From Candidatus Gastranaerophilales bacterium (GTDB lineage Bacteria; Cyanobacteriota; Vampirovibrionia; Gastranaerophilales; Gastranaerophilaceae), in contig CALUXU010000004.1 in assembly GCA_944324825.1 (NCBI GenBank), forward strand, positions 62,001 to 126,000: a stretch of DNA of 64,000 nt, in the 5' to 3' direction. The notes under the pieces were generated by a model. The model was given only the letters and a program-made list of their open reading frames with translations, was not told the origin of the DNA and did no database searches. Below, piece after piece: positions 35,812 to 45,292 of the stretch. Each line of letters begins with the position of its first letter. Position 1 is the first letter of the stretch. The position numbers and the translations under genes were made by a program.

Positions 35812-36909
35812 TTAAGGTAAAATACCTTCCATCATGTCATTCAAAGAAATCTTGCCGACTCTTGTCGGGGTTGAATAAGAAGTTCCACCGATACCTCTTA
35901 AAAGATATTCATATTTCTTTTTATAAGGTAATTCAGCCCCCGGCTGACCTGTTATATTTATACCTAAAACTTTTCCGTTTTCTTCAACCAAATGTCCTTT
36001 AAAGGATCTTTGTTCATAATGCTGTGTAAATATTGAGTTTCTGGAAGCTGAATCTACCGCAATTTTACCGTTTCTGGCAAGCGAACCTACACCTTCGACC
36101 CCGTCTATGGCAAGGAATACATTAACAGATTGCTTTGGATTATTTTCGTTGCTTGCAGTTGCAAAAAATCTGCATCCTTTTTTTAGTATTGACTTGATAG
36201 TTTTTGTAATAGAATTAAACTCTTTCTTAAGAAGTTCTTCCTGTATAGTTTCTTTCTGTACATCCCCTGATTGTTTTGAAAGTTCTCCAATATCACAGGC
36301 TCTTGATTCTGTCATTGAAATATAATCAACCTTATGCCCTTTCTCCATTGATTTATTTAATTCTGCAAAACGTTTATCAACCAGCGATTGCGGTAAGTCA
36401 CCTCTGTATTTTATAAGCTCATATAAGTTTTTTTTGTGATTTAAACGTTCAATATTAGCAAACGGATTTGCTCGTTTTAAAAATGTTTCGACAATTTCAC
36501 CATGCGCAGCGTATTTTCTGAATTGAAGCTTCAACATACTCCTTATACCACGAAGATTTTTAAATTGGTCAAATACAACAATTGTTTTGGGTTTTAGTGT
36601 CGCATTTTTGATAAATTCACCTTCCGATGATAATATTCTTACGTTTACACCTTCTTTGCTTCTACCCTCTTCAAGTATATGATAAACTTTGCCGTCCTTA
36701 GGATTTGTCCAGGTGACACGTTTATAAGTATCCTCAATTTTTTTTGATGTTAATCTTTTCAAATCCTCGGCAGTTGCCTTAGGAAATGTATATTCTATTT
36801 TTTCTGATTTCAAATCTCTTATGGCAAGCTGATTTAACCGTCTGGCAGTTTTGCCTATTTCGGTTGAAAAACGTGTTATAGGGGTAATATTGTTTACAGA
36901 GAGATTCAT
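35812..36909 (-). CDS. Unknown 365-aa protein
   Basis: Not recognised. The first 20 residues are uncharged (MNLSVNNITPITRF) without a hydrophobic core. The rest is a mixed basic, soluble protein with a Lys/Glu-rich helical middle (residues 150-240) and a C-terminal part rich in Gly/Ser turns (YLLRGIGGTSYSTPTRVGK). No catalytic motif seen. There is no ribosome site. TATAAT at 36916-36921 on the minus strand ends six bases before the ATG, so the mRNA is probably leaderless. Divergent from fliP. Confidence 0.72.
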   Translation of the reverse strand: MNLSVNNITPITRFSTEIGKTARRLNQLAIRDLKSEKIEYTFPKATAEDLKRLTSKKIEDTYKRVTWTNPKDGKVYHILEEGRSKEGVNVRILSSEGEFIKNATLKPKTIVVFDQFKNLRGIRSMLKLQFRKYAAHGEIVETFLKRANPFANIERLNHKKNLYELIKYRGDLPQSLVDKRFAELNKSMEKGHKVDYISMTESRACDIGELSKQSGDVQKETIQEELLKKEFNSITKTIKSILKKGCRFFATASNENNPKQSVNVFLAIDGVEGVGSLARNGKIAVDSASRNSIFTQHYEQRSFKGHLVEENGKVLGINITGQPGAELPYKKKYEYLLRGIGGTSYSTPTRVGKISLNDMMEGILP

Positions 36910-37034
36910 ACGTTTATTATAAAGCTTGTAAAATTTTTTTTTGCTATTTACTTTTGTTAAGTTTTTGATTTATATAAAAAGCTCGTATATTATTAGTAAG
37001 AGAGAATATATTTTTATAGGGATAGTAATGAAAT

Positions 37035-37796
37035 ATGAATAGAAAAACACTCAAGTATGTGTTGTTAGGCTTTCTGGTATCGCTTTTTTGTGCGGTGCCT
37101 GCATTCGCTGCACCTGTATCATTCCCGAACATTAATATCGGGATGCAGCCGGCCAACACGCCGCAGGATTTTACAAACGGTGTACAAATCGTTATCTGGT
37201 TAACCATTTTAACATTGGCACCAAGTATATTTATAATGACAACATCATTTATTCGAATAGTTATAGTTCTGTCGTTAACCCGTCAGGCTCTGGGTGTAAA
37301 TACCCTGCCGCCGAATCAGGTTATCACAAGTCTTGCTCTGATACTTACGTTCTTTGTTATGTCGCCGACACTAAATCAGATTAACGACAAAGCTCTGCAG
37401 CCTTATATGCATAACCAAATAACGCAGCAGGCAGCACTAGACAGAGCAATAGTTCCAGTTCGGGATTTTATGTTTAAACAGACAAACGAAAAAGAACTGG
37501 CATTATTTGTCAGAATGGGGAAACTTGAAAAACCTAAAAATAAAGATGACGTCCCGACTTATTGTCTTTTACCGGCATTTATTCTGAGTGAACTTAAAAC
37601 CGCGTTTACAATCGGGTTTGTTATCTTCCTGCCGTTTTTGATTATTGATATTGTTGTATCATCTGTCCTTGTATCAATGGGTATGATGTTCCTGCCTCCT
37701 ACAATGATTGCATTACCTTTTAAATTGATAATGTTTGTACTTGTAGACGGCTGGTATCTGGTAGTTAAGTCACTTGTAGAAGGGTTTGTGAGGTAG
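37035..37796 (+). CDS. fliP: Flagellar export gate protein FliP
   Basis: Part of the FliP5-FliQ4-FliR1 export gate in the inner membrane. 253 aa with a cleavable N-terminal signal (MNRKTLKYVLLGFLVSLFCAVPAFA), which separates FliP from injectisome SctR proteins. Family motifs include TSFIRIVIVLSLTRQALG, NTLPPNQV and the C-terminal helices (LLPAFILSELKTAFTIGF, GMMFLPPTMIALPFKL). Four membrane helices. First of fliP-fliQ-fliR, with gaps of three bases. The ribosome site is weak. Confidence 0.96.
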   Translation: MNRKTLKYVLLGFLVSLFCAVPAFAAPVSFPNINIGMQPANTPQDFTNGVQIVIWLTILTLAPSIFIMTTSFIRIVIVLSLTRQALGVNTLPPNQVITSLALILTFFVMSPTLNQINDKALQPYMHNQITQQAALDRAIVPVRDFMFKQTNEKELALFVRMGKLEKPKNKDDVPTYCLLPAFILSELKTAFTIGFVIFLPFLIIDIVVSSVLVSMGMMFLPPTMIALPFKLIMFVLVDGWYLVVKSLVEGFVR

Positions 37797-37799
37797 ATT

Positions 37800-38072
37800 A
37801 TGAATCAGGATATTGTTATTACTCTACTTCAAAAAGCATTTGTACTGGTTCTGGAAGTATCCGTACCGATTCTTCTTGCCGGCATGGTGTTAGGTCTTAT
37901 TGTCAGTGTATTCCAGACTGTTACTCAGATTCAGGAATCAACATTAACATTCGTTCCTAAAATCATCGGCAGCGTAATTGTTCTTGTAATACTGCTTCCC
38001 TGGATGTTTAACCTGTTTATAGGAACATTCAACGAATTTATGGATACAATTCCACGGTTGATAGGCGGTTGA
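37800..38072 (+). CDS. fliQ: Flagellar export gate protein FliQ
   Basis: 90-aa two-helix membrane protein of normal FliQ length, with VPILLAGMVLGLIVSVFQTVTQIQESTLTFVPKI carrying the family signature in its middle. It forms the lower part of the export gate with FliP and FliR. GAGG precedes the ATG and overlaps the end of fliP. Confidence 0.95.
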   Translation: MNQDIVITLLQKAFVLVLEVSVPILLAGMVLGLIVSVFQTVTQIQESTLTFVPKIIGSVIVLVILLPWMFNLFIGTFNEFMDTIPRLIGG

Positions 38073-38075
38073 TAA

Positions 38076-38855
38076 ATGATTGATTTGTTCGACATATTTT
38101 CTCCTGCAAATATAATCTTGTTTATGGCAATCGTGACAAGACTAAGCGGAATGTTCGCATCTGCTCCGATGTTTTCAACTTTTCCGATACCTCAACAGGT
38201 AAAAATATGGTTATGCGCGGTCATATCTTTTTTGATATTCCCTCTGATACAATCAAAAATAAGTTTTATGGCGCCGACATCAGTTCCTGAACTGACAATT
38301 ATTTTGTTTAGAGAGTTTCTTATCGGATTTGCAATAGGGTATTGTGCTAATGTACTGTTTATAGCAATGGAACTAGGTGCAAATATGTTTTCCATTCAGA
38401 TGGGCCTATCTGCAGATATGGCATTAAACCCGATGTCCGGAGGGTCATCACCGGTTATCACTCAGATGTATACCTGGATGCTGACCATGGTATTTATATC
38501 TATTAATGCCCATCATTTATTATTCTCTGCGTTTTATAACAGCTTTAACGTAATGCCTATAGGGTACGGCTTCGGTTTTTCTCCTGAGGTTGTACATCAG
38601 ATAATATTTATCGTAAGCCAGATATTTGTAATCTCACTAAAAATATCACTTCCGATTTTTGGGGTTTTGTTTATTACTGATGTTCTTTTAGGTTTCACAT
38701 CAAAACTTATGCCTCAGATGAACATATTTATGGTTTCAATTCCTTTAAAAATATATTTGGGATTATTATTATCAATCATGTTTGTACGCCCGATTGTCGA
38801 GTATCTTAATATACTGGTTCCAAAATTTATGGAAACAATTTGCGCTGTATTCTGA
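38076..38855 (+). CDS. fliR: Flagellar export gate protein FliR
   Basis: 259-aa membrane protein with about seven hydrophobic helices. Typical segments include RLSGMFASAPMFS near the N-terminus, ILFREFLIGFAIGYCANVLF, and a C-terminal LLGFTSKLMPQMNIFMVSIPLKI, the FliR/SctT family ending. It follows fliQ by three bases. FlhB and FlhA genes, often next, are not in this window. Confidence 0.95.
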   Translation: MIDLFDIFSPANIILFMAIVTRLSGMFASAPMFSTFPIPQQVKIWLCAVISFLIFPLIQSKISFMAPTSVPELTIILFREFLIGFAIGYCANVLFIAMELGANMFSIQMGLSADMALNPMSGGSSPVITQMYTWMLTMVFISINAHHLLFSAFYNSFNVMPIGYGFGFSPEVVHQIIFIVSQIFVISLKISLPIFGVLFITDVLLGFTSKLMPQMNIFMVSIPLKIYLGLLLSIMFVRPIVEYLNILVPKFMETICAVF

Positions 38856-38950
38856 CATACCATGCCTGTTTTGTAACAATAGCAAATCCTTATTATTATA
38901 GGATTTTAGGATTATTTAAAAATTTATTGTAACAATATACATAAAAACAT

Positions 38951-38977
38951 TAAAGAAAATGGAAATCCGTCCGTAAT
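38951..38977 (+). promoter_or_regulatory. Sigma-28-like promoter before the 50-aa gene
   Basis: TAAAGAAA (38951-38958), 11 bases, TCCGTAAT (38970-38977). It shares the CCGTAA core with the matches at 3367-3394 and 31381-31407. The -35 half is weaker in its last bases. Confidence 0.4.
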
Positions 38978-39026
38978 TTAATTATGTAATAAGTATCGTC
39001 TACTAGAATTAAGTGAGGAATTGATT

Positions 39027-39179
39027 ATGGACTTAAATCAAGATTTTCAGTTTGTGAGTGTTGAAGATTCAATCGCAGAACACGAACTGAAAAATGAAGT
39101 TTCCACAGAACTTGGAAGCTTTTTCGACAGCGTAATGTCAACAGTAGTAGATTATTTTGAGGAGGCAGTAGTAGAATAG
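39027..39179 (+). CDS. 50-aa acidic protein downstream of fliR
   Basis: Small ORF (MDLNQDFQFVSVEDSIAEHE at its start) with GTGAGG eight bases before the ATG, its own hairpin terminator and a possible sigma-28 promoter. It is strongly acidic and predicted as one or two amphipathic helices, ending in acidic residues (FEEAVVE). No family recognised. Position after fliPQR and the promoter type suggest a link to the flagellum or its export, but this is inference. Confidence 0.65.
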   Translation: MDLNQDFQFVSVEDSIAEHELKNEVSTELGSFFDSVMSTVVDYFEEAVVE

Positions 39180-39208
39180 TTTAGACAATTGAATAGTTGG
39201 ATTTATGA

Positions 39209-39234
39209 AATGGCGGGTAACAATTACCCGCCAT
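39209..39234 (+). terminator. Terminator of the 50-aa gene
   Basis: ATGGCGGGTAA/TTACCCGCCAT perfect 11-base stem with a CAA loop, followed by a T-rich stretch. Confidence 0.8.
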
Positions 39235-39241
39235 TATTGTA

Positions 39242-39538
39242 TTAAACAAATTTCCCAAGAATATTCATCAATTCAAATTTATTTTTAAATCCTGAAAATT
39301 TCGTCAAAACTTCGCCGTCTTTAAAAAGAATAAATGTCGGAAATCCCATTATTCCAAATTGGCTGACAAGTCCCTGATTTTTATCTCCGTCAATTTTCCC
39401 GACCCATATATCCGGCAGTTCTTTAAACACTTCATTTTGTTTTTGACAGTAACTGCACCATTTTGCAGAAAAAACTATAAGCTTTAACCCTTTTGATACT
39501 GTTTCTCTAAAATTTTTTTCATCTATTTCAACAATCAT
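39242..39538 (-). CDS. Thioredoxin-family protein
   Basis: 98-aa thioredoxin fold with the active-site motif WCSYC (Trp, then Cys-Ser-Tyr-Cys) after strand 2 and the cis-Pro in GFPTFILFKDGE. Thioredoxins reduce protein disulfides. The CSYC dipeptide differs from the usual CGPC and would shift the redox potential. No signal peptide, so cytoplasmic. GAGGT precedes the ATG. Confidence 0.9.
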   Translation of the reverse strand: MIVEIDEKNFRETVSKGLKLIVFSAKWCSYCQKQNEVFKELPDIWVGKIDGDKNQGLVSQFGIMGFPTFILFKDGEVLTKFSGFKNKFELMNILGKFV

Positions 39539-39626
39539 GATAACCTCACTTTTTTATTATCATAATTGGTTTATATTTTTTTTCATTAGACTTTTGTGCT
39601 AGTACATTTCCGATTCCGGCATAAAA

Positions 39627-39656
39627 ATGAGCCGGTGATATTTAACCACCGGCCCA
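39627..39656 (-). terminator. Terminator of the rpoBC operon
   Basis: GCCGGTGG/CACCGGC-type stem with a loop around TTAAATAT, 19 bases past the rpoC2 stop, followed on the minus strand by a T run. Confidence 0.85.
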
Positions 39657-39674
39657 TTTATATTTTTATACAAA

Positions 39675-42600
39675 TTACTCAATAATTGTATCATCAGAAA
39701 TCAAATCAGGAGAACCGAACATTCCTTCAATTTCTTCAAGAATTGCAGCCGGTTTTCTTGCTTGATTACGTTGAGCAGCAGCTCTCTTTTGAGCTTCTCT
39801 GTCTTTTTCTTCACTAGCAAAGTTCAAGTGATGGAAGCCTGTACCTGCAGGTATCAAACGACCGATAATAACGTTTTCTTTCAAACCTCTTAACAAGTCT
39901 TTTTTACCTTCGACAGCAGCTTCTGTCAAGATTCTTGTTGTTTCTTGGAATGATGCAGCTGAGATAAAGCTTTCTGTGTTCAATGATGCTTTAGTAATAC
40001 CTAACAACATGTGTTCACAAACTGCTTCTTCCCCGCCTCTTTCTCTAACTTCTTTGTTAGCGTTTTCAAATGTTTGTACTTCAATTAACTCGCCAGGTAA
40101 TAAGTTTGTATCACCAGGTTCAATAACTTTTACCTTCTTAGTCATCTGACGTACAATAATTTCGATGTGTTTATCAGCAATTTCTACACCTTGAGAACGG
40201 TATACACGTTGTACTTCGTCTACAAGGTATTGTTGAGCAGCTTCAGGACCGCAAAGTCTGATTACATCGTGAGGGTTCAAAGGACCGCTTGTTAAAGGCT
40301 GACCTTTTTTAATTTGTTGTTTATTTTGAACAACGATACTTGCATCGATAGCGAATTTGATTTCTTTTCTTCCTTCTTCCTCAGATACAAGGAATAATCT
40401 AGGAACTTCATCCTCAATTTCGATTTCTGCAACACCGTCGTATTCAGCTAAGATTGCGCAATCTTTTGGTTTACGACCTTCCAACAACTCTTCTACACGA
40501 GGTAAACCTTGAACGATGTCACCGGTTTTTTGTCTTTCGTATAATAATGTTGCTAAAATATCACCGCGTAATACCAATGAATGTGCATCAACCTGTAATT
40601 GTGTACCAGGGCTGATTAAGTAAGGTCTACCGTTTCTGATTGTGATTGAATTCTTATCTAATGAAACGATTTGTCCTGAAACAGGAGCTACATCGCCGCC
40701 GTCAGATAAAATTGAATCCATTTTTACAAATTGACCTTCTTTAACAGATGCTTTACCTTTTAATGCAACTTTTGTTTCAAATTCTTCAGAGTGTAATAAC
40801 AATCTTCTGATATCACCCTCAGTTGATTTAATTGAAGCAACACCGTTATTGATAGCCAAAACTTCTGTTTTTGCAACCGGAGTTTTTGGTTCAATTACTT
40901 GACCGTTGCTTACAAGTAAAGCAGTTTGCAATGATTGGTTCATCTTAGAATTACCTTCCAATTCACGACGAACAATCAATGTTTCAAGTACAACAATCTT
41001 CAATTGGTTATTAGAATCTAATTCTACCAACCCTTTAAGATGTGAAAGGTACCCTTGCATTTGAAGAACCAAACTTGTTCTTGTTAATGCAGCACCATCA
41101 AGATTTCTAACTCTTGCACCATCTTTATATTGAAGTTGAGTTACAGGAACAATATCAATCAATTCATCAGATGTATCAAACTTGATAGATACATTTTTAG
41201 GTTTGATATCAAGAACTTGAACAGGACGTACCAAAATTTGAATTGGTTTTTCATCCAAAGATTCTTCATCAAGCCCTAATGAAGTATCAATTTCTTCATC
41301 CAAATCATCAATATCTAAATCGTCAAAATCTGATTCCATTATAGTTACAATAGAAGTTTCTTTTGCTTTGATACCTTCTGCAATAACTGTTCCTTTTGTA
41401 ATTACGGAACCTTCATCAACTTTTAATTCGTTAATATTTGCCAATGAATGAACTTCACCAGGACGAATTGTTATTTCGTGGATAACATCATTGAATTCTT
41501 TAAATTCAACAATACCGTCAATATGACAATAAACGTCTTTAACAACTTCAGTACCGGCAGTAACAAAAGTTCCGTTATCAACCATTCTTAAAGTTGCATC
41601 TTTATTTATCTGGTGAATTTCTTCAGGAATGAATACAACGTTACCAGGAGTTGTGATGATTTGGTTTTCATCAACTTCTACTCCTAAGTATCTGATTTCA
41701 CCTGATGATTCTACTGAATACTCATCATCGACAAGCTCTGCTATTACCATACCGTTTTCAACTGTCGTATCAATAGGAGCTTTAACAATATATTTTTCTT
41801 CAGTTGAATCAACTGTCCAAAGTTGTTCTTTCTTAGTTTGTTCAAAAGTTGCGTTTGATGGAATCAAAGATGCGATAACAATTGTCAATTCTTTACCTTG
41901 AACAATTTTTCTAATCTTTTGTCCGTCAACTTTAACTTCTTCTGTAACTAAATCAGCACCGTAACGAACCTCTCCGCCGTGTTCGCAAATCATCATAGTT
42001 TCAGCAAGCTCTTCACCTGTCTTAACTTTTTGACCGTCTTGAACAAGGATTTTAGATCCGCCAGGTAAGTTATATACATCACCGCCGATAACCCAAACAA
42101 TACCTGATTTGTTTGCAATTCTTGAAATGTTACCTTGACGGTCTTTCTTTTCATCCGCGATAAAGTCTTCAAAATATACTTCACCTGATACATCAGATGT
42201 AATATCTTTTGTTGCTTTTTCTGTCAAACGACTACCGTCACCGGATGATACAGGATCGAATTCCGCAAGTTTATAGCCTTTTTTAACTTCCATACCATCA
42301 GTAAAGTGAACAATAGCACCAGCAGGAATATGATATTTCTTCGTGAATTTAGCACCCTTAACTTCGATATCGCCTTCAAATATAGCAACATTAACGACAT
42401 CCCCGTGACGGGTTCTTAATTCTCTTGTTTTTATCTTAGATGTTACAGTACCTGCTTCAATTGTTTCAACAGTTTTCATAGCACCGGCACCTTTGAATAC
42501 ACCACCGGTGTGGAATGTTCTCATTGTCAACTGAGTACCAGGTTCACCAATTGATTGAGCAGCAATAATACCGATTGCTTCACCGACATCAACAAGTTTT

Positions 42601-43541
42601 TGGGTTGTCATCGCCCAGCCGTAACATTTTTGACATACACCGTATTCCAGACCGCAAGTTAAACCTGATCTAACTTTTAGTTCTTTTAAATCAAGGTGAG
42701 ATATTTTCTTAATATCGTTTCTGTCCATTGTTGTATTTTTAGCGACCAACAATGTTTTTCCGTCTGTATCGTAAATATCTTCTGCAACAGTTCTTCCTAG
42801 CAATCTGTCGATTAGAGGAACAATAACTGCATCACCGTCTGTAATAGGTTTCATTGAAATATATTTATCAGAACCGCAATCTTCCGCACGGATAATAACG
42901 TCTTGCGCAACGTCAACAAGACGACGGGTCAAATAACCTGAGTCAGCTGTTTTTAACGCTGTGTCTACAAGACCTTTACGAGCACCGTATGAAGAAATGA
43001 TGTATTCGGTAACTGACAAACCTTCTTTAAAGTTAGATTTAATCGGCAAGTCGATAATCTGACCTTGTGCGTCTGCCATCAAACCACGCATACCAACCAA
43101 TTGTGATACCTGTGATAAGTTACCTCTCGCTCCGGAGAATGCCATCATATAAACCGGGTTCAATCTGTCAAAGTTTTCTACAACCTGATCTGTCAATTTT
43201 GATGTTGTTTCCGACCAGGTATCGATAACCTTTGTATATCTTTCTACTTCAGTAATTTCACCTTTTAAATATCTGTGTGTAGACTTTTCAATTTCTTTTT
43301 CAGCTTCTTCTAATAATGCTTTTTTAGAATCAGGAACTGATAAGTCAGCAATTGAAATAGTTACACCGGATTTTGTAGCGTATTTGTAACCTAAGTTTTT
43401 CAAAGTATTTGCAAGTTCAGCAGTTTTAGCTCCGCCGTATTCCAAATAGATTTGAGAAAGAAGGTTTTTCAATCCGCCTTTATCCATCTGTTTATTAATA
43501 AACTCAGGAACTTGTTTTGTATGTGTATATGTGTTTTCCAT
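39675..43541 (-). CDS. rpoC2: RNA polymerase beta' C-terminal part (RpoC2)
   Basis: Separate C-terminal half of beta', 1288 aa, as in Cyanobacteria. It includes the second zinc site ([20 protein letters not shown]), bridge and trigger-loop helices ([29 protein letters not shown] by pattern) and the C-terminal jaw ([15 protein letters not shown]). Between the trigger-loop end near residue 346 and the jaw near residue 1010 lies an insertion of about 650 residues made of beta-rich modules, like the SI3 insertion of cyanobacterial RpoC2. Own ribosome site (AAGGGAAA) and a 31-base gap after rpoC1 show a true gene split, not a frameshift. Confidence 0.97.
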   Translation of the reverse strand: MENTYTHTKQVPEFINKQMDKGGLKNLLSQIYLEYGGAKTAELANTLKNLGYKYATKSGVTISIADLSVPDSKKALLEEAEKEIEKSTHRYLKGEITEVERYTKVIDTWSETTSKLTDQVVENFDRLNPVYMMAFSGARGNLSQVSQLVGMRGLMADAQGQIIDLPIKSNFKEGLSVTEYIISSYGARKGLVDTALKTADSGYLTRRLVDVAQDVIIRAEDCGSDKYISMKPITDGDAVIVPLIDRLLGRTVAEDIYDTDGKTLLVAKNTTMDRNDIKKISHLDLKELKVRSGLTCGLEYGVCQKCYGWAMTTQKLVDVGEAIGIIAAQSIGEPGTQLTMRTFHTGGVFKGAGAMKTVETIEAGTVTSKIKTRELRTRHGDVVNVAIFEGDIEVKGAKFTKKYHIPAGAIVHFTDGMEVKKGYKLAEFDPVSSGDGSRLTEKATKDITSDVSGEVYFEDFIADEKKDRQGNISRIANKSGIVWVIGGDVYNLPGGSKILVQDGQKVKTGEELAETMMICEHGGEVRYGADLVTEEVKVDGQKIRKIVQGKELTIVIASLIPSNATFEQTKKEQLWTVDSTEEKYIVKAPIDTTVENGMVIAELVDDEYSVESSGEIRYLGVEVDENQIITTPGNVVFIPEEIHQINKDATLRMVDNGTFVTAGTEVVKDVYCHIDGIVEFKEFNDVIHEITIRPGEVHSLANINELKVDEGSVITKGTVIAEGIKAKETSIVTIMESDFDDLDIDDLDEEIDTSLGLDEESLDEKPIQILVRPVQVLDIKPKNVSIKFDTSDELIDIVPVTQLQYKDGARVRNLDGAALTRTSLVLQMQGYLSHLKGLVELDSNNQLKIVVLETLIVRRELEGNSKMNQSLQTALLVSNGQVIEPKTPVAKTEVLAINNGVASIKSTEGDIRRLLLHSEEFETKVALKGKASVKEGQFVKMDSILSDGGDVAPVSGQIVSLDKNSITIRNGRPYLISPGTQLQVDAHSLVLRGDILATLLYERQKTGDIVQGLPRVEELLEGRKPKDCAILAEYDGVAEIEIEDEVPRLFLVSEEEGRKEIKFAIDASIVVQNKQQIKKGQPLTSGPLNPHDVIRLCGPEAAQQYLVDEVQRVYRSQGVEIADKHIEIIVRQMTKKVKVIEPGDTNLLPGELIEVQTFENANKEVRERGGEEAVCEHMLLGITKASLNTESFISAASFQETTRILTEAAVEGKKDLLRGLKENVIIGRLIPAGTGFHHLNFASEEKDREAQKRAAAQRNQARKPAAILEEIEGMFGSPDLISDDTIIE

Positions 43542-43572
43542 TTTCTATATTTCCCTTATCTTTTACCTAAAC

Positions 43573-45282
43573 CTACACCAGAGCTGATCTTACTGCTTCG
43601 TTGAAGATAATTCTTCCTGCAGTAGTTTCAATTCTCTTACCATGTTCATCACGAACAATAATCTTGTCGTGAAGATCAATTACACCTACTTCTAATGCAG
43701 ATATAGCATCAGCATAGTTGTAGAAGTAACCGTTTGGTTCCATGTCCGGTTTTTCCAATATAGTCAAGTAATACATACCCAATACCATGTCTTGAGATGG
43801 TGTAATAATAGGTCTGCCGTTTGCAGGAGCCAAAATGTTGTTAGTTGCTAACATTAACATTCTTGCTTCTGTTTGTGCCTCAATAGAAAGAGGTACGTGA
43901 ACAGCCATTTGGTCACCATCAAAGTCAGCGTTGAATGCTGTACATACTAATGGGTGCAATTGAATTGCTCTACCTTCTACTAATTTAGGTTCAAATGCCT
44001 GAATACCAAGTCTGTGAAGGGTCGGTGCACGGTTCAATAATACAGGGTGTCCGTCAATAACCTCTTCTAAGATATCCCAAACGATTTCTTCAGAACGTTC
44101 GATTTTCTTCTTAGCTGACTTGATATTTTGAACATAACCGCGTTCAATAAGTTTATTTACAACGAACGGCTTGAATAATTCAATAGCCATTTCTTTTGGT
44201 AAACCGCATTGGTTCAGTTTTAATGAAGGACCAACTACGATTACAGAACGACCTGAGTAGTCAACACGTTTACCTAACAAGTTTTGACGGAAACGACCTT
44301 GTTTACCTTCAATAATGTTAGATAATGATTTTAATGCTCTGTTGTTAGGACCAACAACAGTTCTTCCGCGTCTGCCGTTATCGATTAGAGCATCTACCGC
44401 TTCTTGTAACATACGTTTTTCGTTTCTTACAATAATTTCAGGAGCACCCATTTCCAATAATCTTTGCAAACGGTTGTTTCTGTTGATTACACGTCTGTAT
44501 AAGTCGTTCAAGTCAGATGTAGCAAATCTGCCGCCGTCCAATTGAACCATAGGTCTTAAATCAGGCGGAGTAACAGGAAGTACATCCATTATCATCCAAG
44601 TTGGATCTGTTTCAGATGAAATTAATGAATCCAACAATCTTAATCTCTTAATTAATTTACCTTTACGTTGTACAGATGTTACATGACCTGCCAACTCTGT
44701 TCTGATTTCTTCAGCAAGTTCCTTGATATCAATTTCTGATAACAATTCTTTAATAGCTTCGGAACCGATACCTACTTTTAACTCAGATTCTTCGTTTTCA
44801 GCCATATAGTCTTCGTATTCTTCTTCAGATAACAATTGAAGTTTTTTGAACGGACTATCAGCAGGATCCATTACAACATAATTATTAAAGTAAATAATTT
44901 GTTCAAGATCTTTTAAAGTCATATCCAAAAGTAAACCGAGATAAGACGGAATACCTTTTAAGAACCAGATGTGAGAAACAGGAGCAGCAAGTTTGATGTG
45001 TCCCATTCTGTGACGTCTTACTTTTGAATCAGTAACCTCAACGCCGCATCGTTCACAAATGATACCTTTATGACGTACTCTTTTATATTTTCCGCAGAAA
45101 CATTCCCAGTCCTTTGTTGGCCCGAAGATTCTTTCACAGAAAAGACCGTCTCGTTCAGGCTTTAAAGTTCTGTAGTTAATTGTTTCCGGTTTTGTAACCT
45201 CACCGTATGACCATTTTAAGATTCTCTCCGGTGAAGCAATACTTATTCGTATATAATCAAAATAATCAATACTTGTAGACAT
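43573..45282 (-). CDS. rpoC1: RNA polymerase beta' N-terminal part (RpoC1, gamma)
   Basis: N-terminal half of beta', 569 aa, with the zinc motif [20 protein letters not shown] (near residues 60-80) and the catalytic metal loop [16 protein letters not shown]. In Cyanobacteria this is the gamma subunit of about 600 aa. AAGGAG precedes the ATG and lies 10 bases after rpoB. Confidence 0.98.
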   Translation of the reverse strand: MSTSIDYFDYIRISIASPERILKWSYGEVTKPETINYRTLKPERDGLFCERIFGPTKDWECFCGKYKRVRHKGIICERCGVEVTDSKVRRHRMGHIKLAAPVSHIWFLKGIPSYLGLLLDMTLKDLEQIIYFNNYVVMDPADSPFKKLQLLSEEEYEDYMAENEESELKVGIGSEAIKELLSEIDIKELAEEIRTELAGHVTSVQRKGKLIKRLRLLDSLISSETDPTWMIMDVLPVTPPDLRPMVQLDGGRFATSDLNDLYRRVINRNNRLQRLLEMGAPEIIVRNEKRMLQEAVDALIDNGRRGRTVVGPNNRALKSLSNIIEGKQGRFRQNLLGKRVDYSGRSVIVVGPSLKLNQCGLPKEMAIELFKPFVVNKLIERGYVQNIKSAKKKIERSEEIVWDILEEVIDGHPVLLNRAPTLHRLGIQAFEPKLVEGRAIQLHPLVCTAFNADFDGDQMAVHVPLSIEAQTEARMLMLATNNILAPANGRPIITPSQDMVLGMYYLTILEKPDMEPNGYFYNYADAISALEVGVIDLHDKIIVRDEHGKRIETTAGRIIFNEAVRSALV

Positions 45283-45292
45283 TTATTTCTCC

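Noticed and set aside
39675-45282. rpoC1/rpoC2 as a frameshifted rpoC
   Set aside because: There is a real stop, a 31-base gap and a separate ribosome site, and the break point matches the known cyanobacterial split.
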